Notes: generated by a model not told the origin, from the letters alone. A stretch of DNA of 64,000 bases from Gloeophyllum trabeum ATCC 11539 (GCF_000344685.1 NW_006920411.1:2405422-2469421); one strand, 5' to 3'. Positions 42,419 through 56,580 are shown, counted from the first letter of the stretch. Numbers and translations are program-made.

Positions 42419-44121
42419 ATGACTTCCCGAGACCTCATCGACGCGCAGTTCGACCGGGCAGTGGAGATAGTGCAGAGTCTTCCCAAGAATGGGCCAATTC
42501 AGACAGGGTACGAAGAGAAGTTGACTATGTATAGGTGAATAACCATCTTTCATTATGCATGTTCGGGTCGTGATTGAGCACGTTCGCCGCGTCGTATAGC
42601 CTGTACAAGCAAGGTGCTTGACATGCCACGAAACTGGAGTGCGGGGGCAAGTGCTGATTATATCGGGCAACCTTTCAGCGACCGTTGGGAATGTCAAGTC
42701 ACCACGCCCAGGCATATTTGACATGCTAGGAAGGGCAAAATGGTCAGCCCATCTTGCCCAGGGAGCTCTCACGCGCCGCTCAAGGTCATATTCTTCAGGG
42801 ATGCGTGGGCAAAGCACAAGGATCTCGACCAGTACGAGGCGAAGTGGTTGTATGTCGATGCACTCCTGAAGGTACATAATGCATGCTCATCCTGGGTATC
42901 TTTCGCTCACGGAAGGGGTTAGGTGTTGCGCCGATACTCTGACAAGACCATCGCTCGGGACTACGTAAGAGAACTCGAGTCGTACGGCGGGGACCCATCC
43001 AACCTCGTAATGAGCCGTACGCCTCATCCAGCCTCCCCCACCTTGTCCTTTGCTAACATTGTTATCCTGCAGGTTCCATGACAAAGACCGCAAGGACCAC
43101 CTCCTCGGGATCGAGCGCATCCGACGATCAGCCCTCGCCAACTCACTACCCTCCCCAGCTCCAACGCAGCGGCCTCTCCCTCTCCATCCCTGGAAGTGCG
43201 CGTGAGGAAACCACCTCCGAAGAAGATACTGATGATGAAGTGCACGACCGAGTGCCCGCCACGCTGAACGCATCCTCCGTGTACAACCGCCCGCAATCCT
43301 CACTCTCCTCCCACCGCTACCGCACGCCCATGGCCGGCTCGCTCGCAATGTCACCGCCGCCCATGCAAGCCCCTGGCCCCTCAATGACTATACCCGTGAC
43401 TCAGCCTCATCCAGGGTTCGAGTCGGTGTCCGCATTCGAGGGCACACTGTCCCCCGCCCGCAGCCGTCCCCCGTCCACGCACCCTCCCGCTATGGCCTCT
43501 TACCAGAGTCCTTACGCACAGTCCCCGCCCAACATATATCCCTCAGCCGCAATATATTGCGCCCCGTCCGCACACCAGTTCCCGCCAGCAAGGCAGTACA
43601 GCTCCGGTCCAGTCCCAGGCCCGGTTCAAAGACAGTCATTAGAACGCACTGTCGAGAACGTCCAAGCGCACCTAGCTGCCTTGACCGAGCGCTTAGAGAC
43701 ACTCGAAGCCCTCACAGGGCACCCACGACACTCCAGCCAGTCGTTAGCGTCGCGGGTGGCGGGGTCAGGCCGCGGCAGCCCCGACGACGGGCACGACGAG
43801 TATGATGCGTGGAGTTTCAACTTCAATCTGGAGGACATGGGCATGTGGTCGCTCGTCCTTCGCCCATTGGCACGAGTGGCTTCTCGCCTCCGACAATTGG
43901 CCAGTTTCCTCGCGCACAGCGAGGGTCACTCGCCGACATTGATGGTCATCCGCCGGCTATTCTTGGACATTTCGTTCGTGTTGACCGTGCTTGCGCTGGC
44001 TAGATTAGTGTGGAGAAAGACCGGGGTCAGGAGAAGGGAGGTGACTGCGGCACTCATCGCGCTGTGGCATGCAGTGGTAGGTAGACCGGGACCGCGAGCG
44101 ATGGTTGATAGAGGGGTTTGA
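42419..44121 (+). CDS. Acyl-CoA-binding domain protein with C-terminal membrane anchor
   Basis: Binds long-chain acyl-CoA. Six exons (42419-42537, 42600-42613, 42679-42742, 42799-42871, 42923-43016, 43073-44121) give 470 aa. The ACB domain (about residues 5-105) reads LIDAQFDRAVEIVQSLPK, then YKQATVGNVKSPRPGIFDM, WDAWAKHKDLDQYEAKW and VRELESYGGDP. A long disordered Ser/Pro-rich linker follows. A coiled segment (VENVQAHLAALTERLETLEAL) and one hydrophobic helix near residues 416-435 (FVLTVLALARLVW) come before a basic end. This layout resembles ACBD5-type tail-anchored proteins that tether peroxisomes to the ER. Exon 2 is only 14 nt. Confidence 0.9.
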
Positions 44122-44359
44122 TAGTGTCTCGCTTCTTTATTGATCACAGTTGCATGCCAGGAACCTGCAGCGCTGGATATTCACGTTTACATACATGTCG
44201 CTTTCTAGTTGGACATGACAGCATTTCCGCTATAAGCATTAAGGTAGCAACATATAGTACACCAACATGTTCAGTTTCTACGCTACAGCGTCCCATCATA
44301 TACACCAAGTAGCAGAGGGCATAAAGCATTAACAAACACAGATCAGCTCAGTCCGATAC

Positions 44360-46090
44360 TTATCCCTTGAACGGGTTACATCCCCCGCAAACTGCGCTCC
44401 TCACTCCAAAGCTTGCAGCGCTCCCAAGGACCAAGCCGGCCACCAAACAGAAGCTTGCGACGGTAGCTGCGACATCCACGTCCTCTTTCCGCCCTCGCAG
44501 CCGCCGGTTGTGTTCCAGCGAAGCAGCGGACATCATGCCCATACTGCAGACGTACCCGTTTGATAGCCCAAACAGCAGCAGCAACAAGAAAAAGACCATG
44601 TCAGAGTTGATGACGGGCGTAGATGATAGCATCGACACAGAGTCCGCAGGTGAGTCTCGTTGGACGTTGCACATGAGGAAGAGGGGAATGAATATGGTGC
44701 GGGCGAAGGACATGGCCGCGAGGCGACGGGCAGACCATATAAGAAGAGACGGTGTAGAGCATAGATATCGTCCTATGAAGTCACCGATGTTGAATATGAG
44801 GAAATGCAGGGCCGAAAACATAAGCGGGTGAGTAGCAGGATTAGTCGGCTGGATCGATACAGTAAGAGGTGGAAATTCAGCCTGAATTGAAGAGTTAGCA
44901 TGTGTAAGTCTGGTGGCGGATGAGACCAACATACAAGCGTGACGATGAAAACATATGCTACAGAAGTTTCATAAACAAGATTTGCTTTCGCTATTCTCAG
45001 AATATTCGCTTTCACATCCGAGTGTCGAGTAGGGCCAGAAGATACGAGCCCGTGGGTTTCGGTAGGGTTTACGCGGTCCGCGGAATGTATCACGCCTTTC
45101 CTGGGACTGTCAGAGGATATCACCACAGCCTTATAGGAAGGCAGGCGCGTCATCCAGATGTATGCTCCCGCACTGGCGAGCAGGAATAGAAACGACAAGC
45201 CGAAGAACACGAACGCCGACTTGGCCTCCGCTTTACCGTCGGAGGGTGGATCTCGAGGAGCGAGAAGCCTCCTGAGAACAATTGATGTACCGGAATCAGA
45301 GCCGCGCACGGAGGCAGCTGCACTCAACACTTGTACCAGACTGACGGCCACCCCCACAGCTGCCTGGCCAGAAAATAAGGCTTGCATGGCTGCAGGACCG
45401 AACTGGGATGCGACTGCAATGACTGATGTCTGTAGGTAGGATCCTGCGGCGGCTTGAGATATGCCATTCACGATGACGAATGCAAAGAAGACGCCTGCGG
45501 GACCGTGCGTAAAGGTGCTGAGCGTGAGGAGGAGCGAGAGGATGGCGAGAGCAGTCATTGCCGTCAATACCCGTCTAGCAGGCAAAGCCTAGATGACGGA
45601 GTATATGTTTATGTTCCCCAGGATGATACTCTGCACATACCTCCTTCGACGTCGCCGTGGCATGGGCCAAGAAACCAAAGTTGGCAAGGGTGAACGTAAT
45701 GGAGAGATATGAGCTGAAAGTGCTGGCAAGAGACGTTCCCGAGAGACGAGATATGAAATACGGGGTTGCAGTGATCATCGCTGTAGGACAGCTCAGCTAA
45801 GGCGCTCCGGCACGAGAGCTGGGTAACCGCTACTCACCATTCCATGGTAACAATACCGCACTTCCCAGAATGAAGTGTATCCACCGTATCCTAGAGTCTA
45901 GGTATGCGGCCACGACCGGCTCATCCAGCTCGTCATCCTCTTCCGCCCCACTCAAGTCACCATTAGACTCTGATATGGAGAGGCGCCGAGGGGCAGGATT
46001 GGCGGCTACAGGGGCCTGAGGTATCGGGTGATACAACGCATCTGACGACGAAGCAGAAAGGGAACGTTGTCGGCGTCCGTGGCCAGGCAT
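44360..46090 (-). CDS. Equilibrative nucleoside transporter (SLC29/FUN26 family)
   Basis: Moves nucleosides across a membrane, often the vacuolar one in fungi. Four exons (46090-45838, 45780-45641, 45588-44935, 44881-44360) give 522 aa. The N-terminal tail is cytosolic, Ser-rich and acidic. The first helix contains the family signature RWIHFILGSAVLLPWNA. Further motifs are GISQAAAGSYLQTSVIAVAS, MQALFSGQAAVGVAVSLVQV, FNIGDFIGRYLCSTP and LLLLLFGLSNGYVCSMGMM. A large loop lies between helices 6 and 7. About 11 hydrophobic segments are visible. It is convergent with the ACBP gene (238 bp between them). Confidence 0.93.
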
Positions 46091-46316
46091 ATTATGTATC
46101 GCGAAGACCCTGCATTGGCTTGCTTACCCAGGACTGCCAGACGGGTTCCCACAATCGGTATCGCTGACATTACTGCCAGAATGGGAAGGAGGCCTTCCAT
46201 TTCTGGCGATCTTAGCCGAGACGACAAAGCCAGTGAGAGAAGAGGTATTGATGATCATAGGAGAGAGAAAGTAATCAAGAGCGGATACTACGAGACTAGT
46301 ACACCTTCTGTATCGC

Positions 46317-48279
46317 CTATTTCTTTTTCCTGATATTCAGAACTTTCGCCATCCGCTCAAGGCCGATGTCCAGATAATCTCGCCTCATGCAGAACGTGAA
46401 TCGGAACCATCCAGGGATGGGATACCCGTAGCCCGTTGCTGCAGATGCGAGACGTCAGCCGCAGCCAGAAAATGATCAACATATCAACACTGACCAGGGG
46501 CCACATATACGCCGTTTTGCACAAATGAATAGAACAGATCTGTCTCCTGTTCTACACCGGTCTGTAGTTTCTCACCCGAGTCGGTAACCTCCCGTAGGTA
46601 GCCGCGCAGGTCCACTGAGCCGAAAAGGATATGTCAATGTAGTAGAACAAATGTGCTTCAGAGACACGCACTAAATATGAAGTGTGCAGCTTCCGGTTGT
46701 AGGAGAGGTATGCCATACTTGCTGAAAAATATTTGACAGTGTTTCAAGGTGTCGCCCAGCTTCTTCTGGTTAGTTGTGATAAAGTACTCGAGCATCTGAT
46801 CATCGTTCAACAGCCCAGACCAGAGTGCATCCTGCGGTATGAATAGGTGAGAAATGAAGTAAGTGGCCATGAACGCGCGCGCGAGACCTACTGCAGGTGA
46901 AGACACCTTCATGAGCAGCGAAATACCCAGCAATGTCTTTCGCAGCTCCGGGTTGTGTTGCGTAACCATGACCCCTACGAAACTCAGTGTAAGACATATC
47001 GAACGGGAGTGTAAACTCTCCTTACCCAGTCTAAGCCCATTCGCACAAAAATCCTTGCTCATCCCATACAGCACATGCACCCTACTCGGCTCACACCTCG
47101 TCTCCTTCTCAATATCTACATTTAGCATGCTCACGAAACTCCTCTTCGTCCCCTCCCTCTCCTTCTCGGCGTTCTCGAACTGACTCAGCGCGTATATCTC
47201 ATCGCTCAGCAGGTGCAAGTCCCATTTCTGCGCGAACTCACAGTACGCGAGGAGCGTCTCCCGCGGGTAGTTGAAGCCTAGCGGGTTATTGGGGTTACAC
47301 AGGATCACAGCGCGTGGCCGAATGGGTGGGTCCGAGTTCAGTAGGGTCTCCATCGTGGCGTCGAAAGCTTTGAGAGTCTGAGTGGAGGACGGATCTTGCG
47401 TGCCAACGTCAACGCCGATCAAGCGACAACCTGCGCGGCCAGAAATATCGTTTATGAAGCCACCTGACGAACCGAGCGCTGAGCGGAGATAATTTGTCAC
47501 TCAGCAGCATACACACTGTAGAATGGCCGAGCCACTAAGATAGCTTCGCCCTCGTCACACAGTACATGCGTGAGCTGGTCTAGACTAAGTTCGAATCAGA
47601 GAGGTGGAAAGCCAGGTAGGAAAGATAATGGCCAACTCACATCGCGCTCTGACCTGCCCCGCAGATGATGTGTTCGTGCAGCATCTTTTTGACCGGCTTG
47701 AAATATCGATCAAAGAGACGAATTACGGCGTCAAAGAGCCTCTTCGACCCGGCGCATGAGTCACCTGTGGCAGTAAGGGGCCAAAGGGTCAGCTTGGCCT
47801 GCAACGTTTATTGGCATGGTGGCTCACCATAGGTGAAGTCCAGATCTTGCAAGTTTAAGTGAGAGTTGAAATACTATTGTGGAATTAGAGTTCTCCCATT
47901 CCACTCCTTGAGGTGCGCCTTACCTCCTTCAACTCAACTTGCATAAGGGTCTAAGCCATGAACAAGTAGAGCGACTTGCTCAGGATGATTTCAAGCAATA
48001 ATGCTGTTGACGCACATTCTCGGCTACACCGAAGTTCACCAGCCCATTTACATTCTGGGGGGAATACTATAGCATTCGGGTAAGTCATGGACACGATCAT
48101 TTGGTCGAGACTCGAACCTGTTTGTTGAGCAAGTCCTCGAACTTCTCTATGAAGGTGGCAGCATCTTTCGATCCCTGGGCACGCTTGGACAACTTGGGTT
48201 TCCTCGTAGGCTCCTGGAAGTCTTTCGAGTCTGTGATGGTTTCCAAGGCTGGCATGGGCACTTCAGCACTTGAGGTCAT
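46317..48279 (-). CDS. PLP-dependent aminotransferase, ACC-synthase-like (class I/II)
   Basis: A fold-type I PLP enzyme related to 1-aminocyclopropane-1-carboxylate synthases and alanine-type aminotransferases; its real substrate is unknown. The start MTSSAEVPMPALETI (48279) has no signal peptide. Segments in order are NGLVNFGVAEN, then LDFTYGDSCAGSKRLFDAV, HIICGAGQSA, a large exon with RAVILCNPNNPLG (PLP-pocket NPxNP) and WDLHLLSDEIYA, the Schiff-base Lys in LYGMSKDFCANGLRLG, then DLRGYLREV and WFRFTFCMRRDYLDIGLERM near the end. At least eight introns; boundaries in the 5' third (47500-48100) are approximate. The catalytic set appears intact. Confidence 0.86.
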
Positions 48280-48718
48280 CTCTGATTTTCCTGTGCTACC
48301 TGCGTGTGTCAGGAGCGTTGTGAACTTTCGGCTCGATGATTTCGAGGTTATATGGATGACTCGAGGATGACTCCATCCCGAAGGTATTTTGAGCTATGGA
48401 CCCTGCTAGATCTTATTATCACCGTGTTATCATTCGGTCCGCCAGGCGGCCAAGGAAGCGGAAGTGGTCGTGTTCGGAAATGATTGCTTGTTGTTGGCGT
48501 TCCCAGGGACGGACTCTTGCACGTCACAAGGCTGAAGCAAATGCAGAGCACTAAGGTCGAGGTCAAAGAGACTTACTGAGTATCGGGTCATTGGACATAT
48601 GATAGCAAGGCATGTCACGCCGTCTTCACCCATAAGACGACACCCAGCTGGGATGAAATCCCAACAAAGACCCGATAGAAGTACAGAGTATGTCATACAC
48701 ATGAAGAGTCAGACGCAT
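48280..48718. other. Intergenic region, promoter of the aminotransferase
   Basis: About 440 bp between the end of VFA1 and the aminotransferase start, both on the minus strand. Open frames of up to 90 codons overlap here on both strands without motifs. Confidence 0.5.
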
Positions 48719-49364
48719 TCATGGTGGTCCCTGCAATGCCGCCCGGGGTGCACTAGGTAAACGAGGTGCCATCTCCTTCGCCTGGGCGACCTGCCTACGC
48801 TTACGATGTTCCGCTAGCCGCATTGCAAAGATGTCACGGTGCAAGGTGTAGCGTGGGTGAGTGGGAGTAGCAGGAGGTTTTGGAGAGGAAGCCCCAGAAG
48901 AGGTCGGCGACTTGGGCTTGGAAGGGGGAGGAGATGCTTTCTTGTCCTGCTGACCGTCCTCGTCCCCCTCCTTGTCCTTATCCTTGTCAGCGTCTTTCTC
49001 CTTTGCCTTTTCCTTCTCCTTGGCCTTCTCCTGCTTCATCTTTTGGCGTTCCTCCCACTCAGCTTTCACCTTCGCAATCTCCTCGGGACTCAGGCCCATC
49101 TTCTTAGCACCACCGGCGTCTACCCCATCACTGGCCTCCCCCATGGGGGAAGCAAACCCGGGATCTTTCAGATGACCATCACAGACGTAGATAAAGTCAG
49201 TGGTATTCTGGGTGGCGAGGACGGTGGTAGTCGGCTTGTAGCAGACCCAGCAGGCCCTCGACGTGCCTGCCGTCTAGACTTGCGGAGCCGTTGTAATGCA
49301 GAGGCTTGGACATATGACTGTGAATACGACTCACTCTCTTGTAGTAGAGGTTCGTGAAGGACAT
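48719..49364 (-). CDS. VFA1: VPS4-associated protein 1
   Basis: An endosomal factor that binds the AAA-ATPase Vps4, which disassembles ESCRT-III. Two exons (49364-49335, 49273-48719) give 194 aa. The N-terminal zinc-like module reads MSFTNLYYKR then ACWVCYKPTTTVLATQ and FIYVCDGHLKDPGFASP, the CxxC and CxxH pattern of the family. A Lys/Glu/Asp repeat region follows (KAKEKEKAKEKDADKDKDKE), then a Pro/Ser-rich linker and a C-terminal helix (YTLHRDIFAMRLAEHRKRR) that would bind the Vps4 MIT domain. The large frame on the opposite strand here is a composition artefact of the Lys/Glu-rich region. Confidence 0.9.
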
Positions 49365-49631
49365 CGTGATCAACAATAAGCCGCGAGTGACGCAGGTGAG
49401 AGACCGGTGCCAGGCTGAGTAATGCTCGATAATAGCCTGCGCTCCTCCCAGCGTTAGTCAGAGGCTATCGATGGTCAGATGAAGCCAATAGCAGTGTCAC
49501 GGGAGAAAGAAACTCGGAATGACGGTGGAAGCAGGCGAGAAAGTGACCACGTTCTATCTCTGAACCGGTGCGCCGTATCGGAGCAGGCAGTGAGAACGAA
49601 AGACGATATAATCCACCCAGCGGCCTCCTGA

Positions 49632-51342
<1,711 letters not shown>

Positions 51343-51544
51343 GTATGATCGCGGAGCGAGATGGAAAGAGCCAGAAGCTTGCAGTAACTGTAAAAGAAAT
51401 GTAGCCATGTTACCAGCACCAGCATGTACGATATCTTCGACAATAACACTTCGTCCACGCATCACGACAGATGAGGGATGGAGTGTATTAGCAGGATGTA
51501 TTATCGAGATAGGCCAGGCTCCATAAGCAGAGAGCGTGCGCTCT

Positions 51545-52832
51545 CTACGGTTGAGGAGAGCGTGTCGGCACACCTTCCGGTATGATCTGGTTGTCCGCCA
51601 CCGCAAGGCTCAACTCCTTGAGCCGTCTCTCCTCCCTCGCCGCCTTCTTCGCCTTCCTCGCCTGCTTCCTGATCAACCGGGCCTGCGCCCCGCGGTTGAC
51701 CCACCTGCGCTGCTTCTCCGCCTTCTGCATCTCCTGCATCTTCTCTCTCCACTTGAACACGGCCCACGCGCGCGCTTCCTTCGACGTCTTGTGCTTGCGC
51801 ATCTTCTCCGGCGCCATCTCCGCCGCGATGTAGTCGTGCAGGAGCTGGCGCCTGTACGCCTGCAGTTCCTGCCAGCGCTTTTGCTTCTTCGCCCGCGAGT
51901 GGATAGGCGAGAGCTCCTGCTCGACGTGCACCTCCATGGCTGCGGTCTTGTCGAACGGCGCTCCGGGGTTTAACACGGAGTTGAGATACTTCCTCTCCTG
52001 CTTCCCTTGCAAGTGTTGCCGCGGCACGGGGTCTAGTAACCTCGTAGTAATGGGCGAAGGTTCGTACGTGAGTTCCGCGACGACCTCCGCCTTTGTGTCG
52101 TAGTCAGTCGGTGGTGCCTTTTCCTCGGGCTCCTTCTCTGGCCAAGGTATTTGGACTCTGTCACTCAAGTCTGCCGCGATCTCCTTAGACCAGTGCGGAA
52201 GACGCGGTGTCGTGTTCACCGCGAAACGCTTCCATTCCCAGCAGTGTTTTACGACGTTCCACGTCGGTTTGCTGGTGCCCAGCCGCGTAGCAAAGACACT
52301 GCACAAGAGAACGTTAGACGCGCATCTTATTCGTTTGAATGTAAAGCAGTTCTAGTACTGACGGGAGGATTCGAGTTTCTGTCGACCCGTCCACTGGCGG
52401 GAACTCGTGCTTCCCGATGAATAGTTGGCATTTAGAGTAATGTACGTTGATTGACCGCGGTGGTTGCTGCGAGGACTCTCCCTCCTATAGCCGGTAGTAA
52501 ATAAAGTCAGTAACAGAGTAACAGAGCACCGGGGTACGCACATTCCTGATGCCCTTCAGGTAGACCCTGTTACTGAACCGGTTTATACTAAGGACCTCCC
52601 GTATAGTACTCTCTCTATCTCCCAGAACGCGGACCTGGTCCCCCGGCACGATATTCCACCACTTGATACGGTCCTTCTGCTTGACGACCTTGGGCGAAGG
52701 GTCAGCAAACGTAGCCTTCTTCAGCCACCACCGCGGAATGGAGTCGAGATGTCGAAGGTCCCGTAGGACGGGAGACTGAGTTGCCGCACGGACTACTTGA
52801 CTCCTACGTAAGGAGGTAACCCTAGACGACAT
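51545..52832 (-). CDS. MRPL40: Mitochondrial ribosomal protein uL24m
   Basis: A large-subunit mitoribosomal protein with a KOW domain near the polypeptide exit. Three exons (52832-52542, 52484-52363, 52298-51545) give 388 aa. The N-terminal part reads RIKWWNIVPGDQVRVLGDRE then TIREVLSINRFSNRVYLKG, the KOW motif. It continues with KCQLFIGKHEFPPVDGST and VFATRLGTSKPTWNVV, as in fungal L24 homologues, and a long basic helical C-terminus (EKMQEMQKAEKQRRW, RLIRKQARKAKKAAREERR) as in yeast MRPL40. The leader is Arg/Ser-rich, a likely mitochondrial presequence. Confidence 0.93.
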
Positions 52833-53195
52833 GGCAGTCGGCGACCCGAGATATCAAGCGGAGGACGTCTAGTTCTGGCCTGCCAGCGACAGAATGGAGG
52901 AGACTCACTGGCAAGCAAGGAACCTAACCAAGAAATTCTGCTTACATAAAGAAAACATGGACAAGTCAACATCGTGACATTACGGTGGCAGAAGATACAA
53001 GTACAACCCTCAGACAACTTTACAAGACGAAGGCGAGTAGATACAACCGGACCTTCCACTCGTAGCGTATATATATGGCACATAATAAGTTCGCAATAAA
53101 TTCACGGTCATCTGGAAGGCCCGGCGGGTGCGCTCCATGGTGTAGATGAACTAGGTTCCTCAGCTTCGAGAGCCTGAGCGCGCACTCAGCACTTG
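52833..53195. other. Intergenic region between MBP1-like and uL24m genes
   Basis: About 360 bp. It contains the uL24m promoter and the 3' end of the MBP1-like gene. No supported gene. Confidence 0.5.
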
Positions 53196-55546
53196 CTACG
53201 AAGTAAGAGAAGAACCGGTAATTACCTCTAGAAGGCTCGGCAGAACACTGTCAACCTCCTGCGGGGGAATCCCACCACAACCTATCGAGATCAGTCTTCG
53301 ATACTCCGCCATCTTCCCCTCCGTTCCCGCCTCCTCTTGATGTTTCGCAAACTCTTCGAAAAGCTCTCTCCGCCTCTTCCTGTGTCGCTCCAGGTCTTCT
53401 CTTAGTACCTCACAGGCACGATGTAACGCATTTGGGTCGGCCGGTATGTCCGAATGTAGCGCGACGAGATCGCTGATATCCTCTGGCTGCGTGGGCGCTT
53501 TCCGCTTGCCTTTCCTCTCGCCCTTCTCTGGACTTGCTTCGGGGCCGTTCATGGGCTCGTCTGGATGGAACGAAAAGTTCTGTGAGGGAATATGCAGCTG
53601 TCCGCCAGCCGCATCCCTAATGGCCTTCTCGCGATCCTCCTCGTCCTTCACCCACTTCTCCCATCCGAGCCGGTACCGCTTCCCCATCTTCGATATCAGC
53701 TCCTGTTCAAGTTCCTGCAAGCCCTCTTTCGAGTAGTTGAGGGTGTTGGCCTGCCCTTTGAGATGCGACACTGCTCGTTGACTCTCCAGGATCTCCTGCT
53801 GCATACTGGTGAGCAAAGCACTGGCTTGGTTCATATCCCGCTCCTTCTCCTGGAGCTCCTGATCGAACGACTGAGCCAGGCTATCAAGCATCGTGGTAAC
53901 CTCGTTGATGCACCGAGTACTCGCCCGCTGTGCAGCAACAGAATAGTGCAACGGTGCCCTGTCGCCGTTGGCAGGTGCGAACGCATAGCCAGGGCCTGCT
54001 GTTGCGGGGGGATACGCCGCTGCAGCATTTCTAAAAGACATGCTCAGACTCTTGGAAGGCAATCCCGGAGACCTTCGGAACCGCTCGTCCTCCACGATAT
54101 AGTCTTCTGCACTTTTCCCGTCCTTGTTTCGAATTTTGGGATTAGCGCCGTGGTCTATGAGAAGCTTAACAAGCCGCTTGCTCCTGCACCTCGCCGCCAA
54201 GGTCAACGCGGTTTCCCCATCTTCGTCCTGAAAATTTAGGATGTCTACGAGCTCCGAGGGGTATTCGGCTAAGCGCTCGAGGATAGTCTCCATGTAGTAC
54301 CTGGCGGCGTGCGTTTTGCCTTTAGACATGGCGACGTCGACAATGTGGTGAAACACAGTCCGGTTAGCATTGTCAATGTGCAGAGTGCACGGATGCAGCA
54401 ACTCGCACAACTCCTTGAATTTGCGCACGTCGTAGTTGTTCGCGAACATGACAGAGCGCATGAGGGCCGTCTGGCCGGAGTTGTTCACCCTATACAAGTC
54501 GGCGCCAGCAGTAAGGAGCAATTTGACTATGCGAAGGCGGCCCATGGCGGCGGCCCAGTGCAGAGGAGTATGGGAGTCGTCGTCAATCACCACATTAGGA
54601 TCAAAGTCCGGTGGAGGTTCGATAAGGCATTTCGGGATCTGGTTCGTGTCAGAGATGAAGTACTCCAGTATCTGTTCGGCATAGCGCGAGCTATTTGATG
54701 TCTGGCCGTCAACGTCCATATCATCGTCGGGTGGCTCGACAGAGCGCCGCCGTTTTCGCGGTCGGCCGTTCTTGCGGTAGCCATCCTCCCCGATGTCTGA
54801 CAGGGCATCGGACGGTCCTGGACTGCCTATAGGCGACGGCGTCCGTGAACTAGACGACCCTTCGGACGGCGAGGGTGTCAATGTGCCGTCCTCGGATCCA
54901 CGGACGGACAGACTGTCATCATCGGATTCGTCGTCTGGGATGTCAGCAGCGGTCCGTCGTGATGAGCGAGTCGCGACGCCAGGACCGTCTGCTGCTGCCT
55001 TCTTCGGGGGTCTGGTGCCTGGCGCCGCCACGAGATGTTTCGGCGCTAGCGGGGGACTCTCAGCGGCGGGCGTGAAGTCAATAATTGGCTTCAGCACTTG
55101 CTCGCACCCATATTGCCGGCACAGTTCCAATCCCCTCTCCAGAGGGATCCAGGTACCTATATGTAGCGGTTCGACGAGAACAGAGCAGGAACATATTAGC
55201 CCAACGTACCCTGGTATTTCCCATAACCTCCCTGTACTTTCTCGTGCTCCCCCTTCTGCACTTCCCTCTCCAGAATACGTGTCCGTTGCGGCTTGTCGAA
55301 TCCGACCACCTTGAGAATCTGCGTCGCGTTTAACCACGAGTCTGATCGCCGCCGCATGACAGCCACACCCTTGCACATCCTACGCGTGAGGGTCGTTAGA
55401 GTGCGCGTCAATTCGCGTCGATAGGGACGTACATTTCATACACCGGGATACCACTGTAAGTGGCCTGCGGTAAGGGCGTGAATCTCCGGCATCATCGCTC
55501 GACGGGAGTGCTATCGTACCTTGAATATTGTATTCTCGCCAGCCAT
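53196..55546 (-). CDS. MBP1: APSES/KilA-N and ankyrin transcription factor, MBF subunit MBP1-like
   Basis: The DNA-binding subunit of the MBF complex, which drives G1/S genes through ACGCGT sites. Four exons (55546-55520, 55464-55433, 55379-55210, 55156-53196) give 729 aa. The APSES domain (about residues 5-105) reads [21 protein letters not shown], then [20 protein letters not shown] and [21 protein letters not shown] nuclear signal (RPRKRRRS, about 207-214) follows, then ankyrin repeats from about residue 273 ([40 protein letters not shown]). The C-terminal third is coiled coil. The exon pattern of a tiny first exon and a split DNA-binding domain is usual for the family. Confidence 0.95.
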
Positions 55547-56580
55547 TGTGAATGAAGAGAGGCTTCCAGCCCGTCCGTGGCGTCTCCTCTGTCTGCGTTC
55601 TGCTTGTGTAGCGCAAAGTGTAGAGAAGAGAAGGCTGCCTGGTTGTCGCGCTCGTTAGCAGTGAGACTCGCGATGGAGGCTTTGACGCGTCCAACAAGTG
55701 CAAACAACGACGCGTTCCCGCCGCCCGACGCGACATCGGAACTCGGCTCCGTCCGGATTTAGTCATCCGCTCCGTCCTCGTGGCTCCGCGTGTCCCTGTG
55801 GCTGATCATGAAGCTAAAGCATTGAGGTGGACAAATGCTTTGGTACATATTCCCCTCTCGTTTCCCTGCATCAAACAACCATGGCACTACGAATACAAGG
55901 ATAAGGTGATTCGGAGACGGTGGGATCACTCATAAATAAATCTTCAATTGCGCTGAAACCGCATCCGACTCACCACAGATATGCCAGGGAGGCGTCTATG
56001 TACCCGCTAACATGGCCCATTACAGCAAGCATCGCTATTATCATCGGAAGAAGGGCTCGTCATAGTTAGGCACTCTATGTAGGACCTAGCACGCAAATAA
56101 GCTAATCTCTATGCCCAATGCAAGGGAGACAGCATCGAACAGCTACTTTTACAACAGTCATCCCGATCTTCCGATAACTTGGATGAGCTCTCACTTGAGC
56201 CATCTTCCAGCGTTTCTGGAGCCCTTGAGCAGTTACTGCAAGTGGAAGCTGAGGGAACCTCCTTCCACTTAATGAAATCTTAATATACGATGGTTGCTAT
56301 TTCATCAGTCATGCCACATTTGGGGCACCAACCGACGCCGTTGAACGCACATTGCCAACATGAGATACACACGAGGCAGGGTACAAGTGGCACTGCAATG
56401 CATGAACAATGCGGTTGCCTCCGCGAAGGTTCCGTGCAAGTGGCCACTGCCTTATTTGGCCAAAGGCTGGCGTTGTTGGTTCGTATTTAGCCACGCGCGC
56501 CTGCTGGCTCCCTTCGGTCGTGTTCCGCGTCGTACCTCTGCTCACTGTTGTCGTGTTGCTCGCCGCCGCCGCCTGCGACC
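55547..56580. other. Divergent intergenic region between MBP1-like and CDC14
   Basis: About 1 kb between two cell-cycle genes. It holds two perfect MCB-type hexamers near the MBP1-like end (listed separately). Frames of 61-78 codons occur without motifs. Confidence 0.55.
55685..55715. promoter_or_regulatory. Two MCB elements (ACGCGT) upstream of the MBP1-like gene
   Basis: ACGCGT is present at 55685-55690 and 55710-55715, 139-169 bp upstream of the MBP1-like ATG, and a related ACGCGA lies at about 55729. This hexamer is the core site bound by MBF in yeasts. The position suggests feedback on its own subunit; that is inference. Confidence 0.55.

Noticed and set aside
48839..49357. Plus-strand Leu/Val-rich frame of 172 codons that looks like a membrane protein
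   Set aside because: It is the complement of the Lys/Glu-rich repeat in VFA1. Leu and Phe runs arise from reading AAG/GAG codons on the other strand.
53592..54239. Plus-strand open frame of 215 codons
   Set aside because: Antisense to the ankyrin and coiled-coil part of the MBP1-like gene and without any motif.
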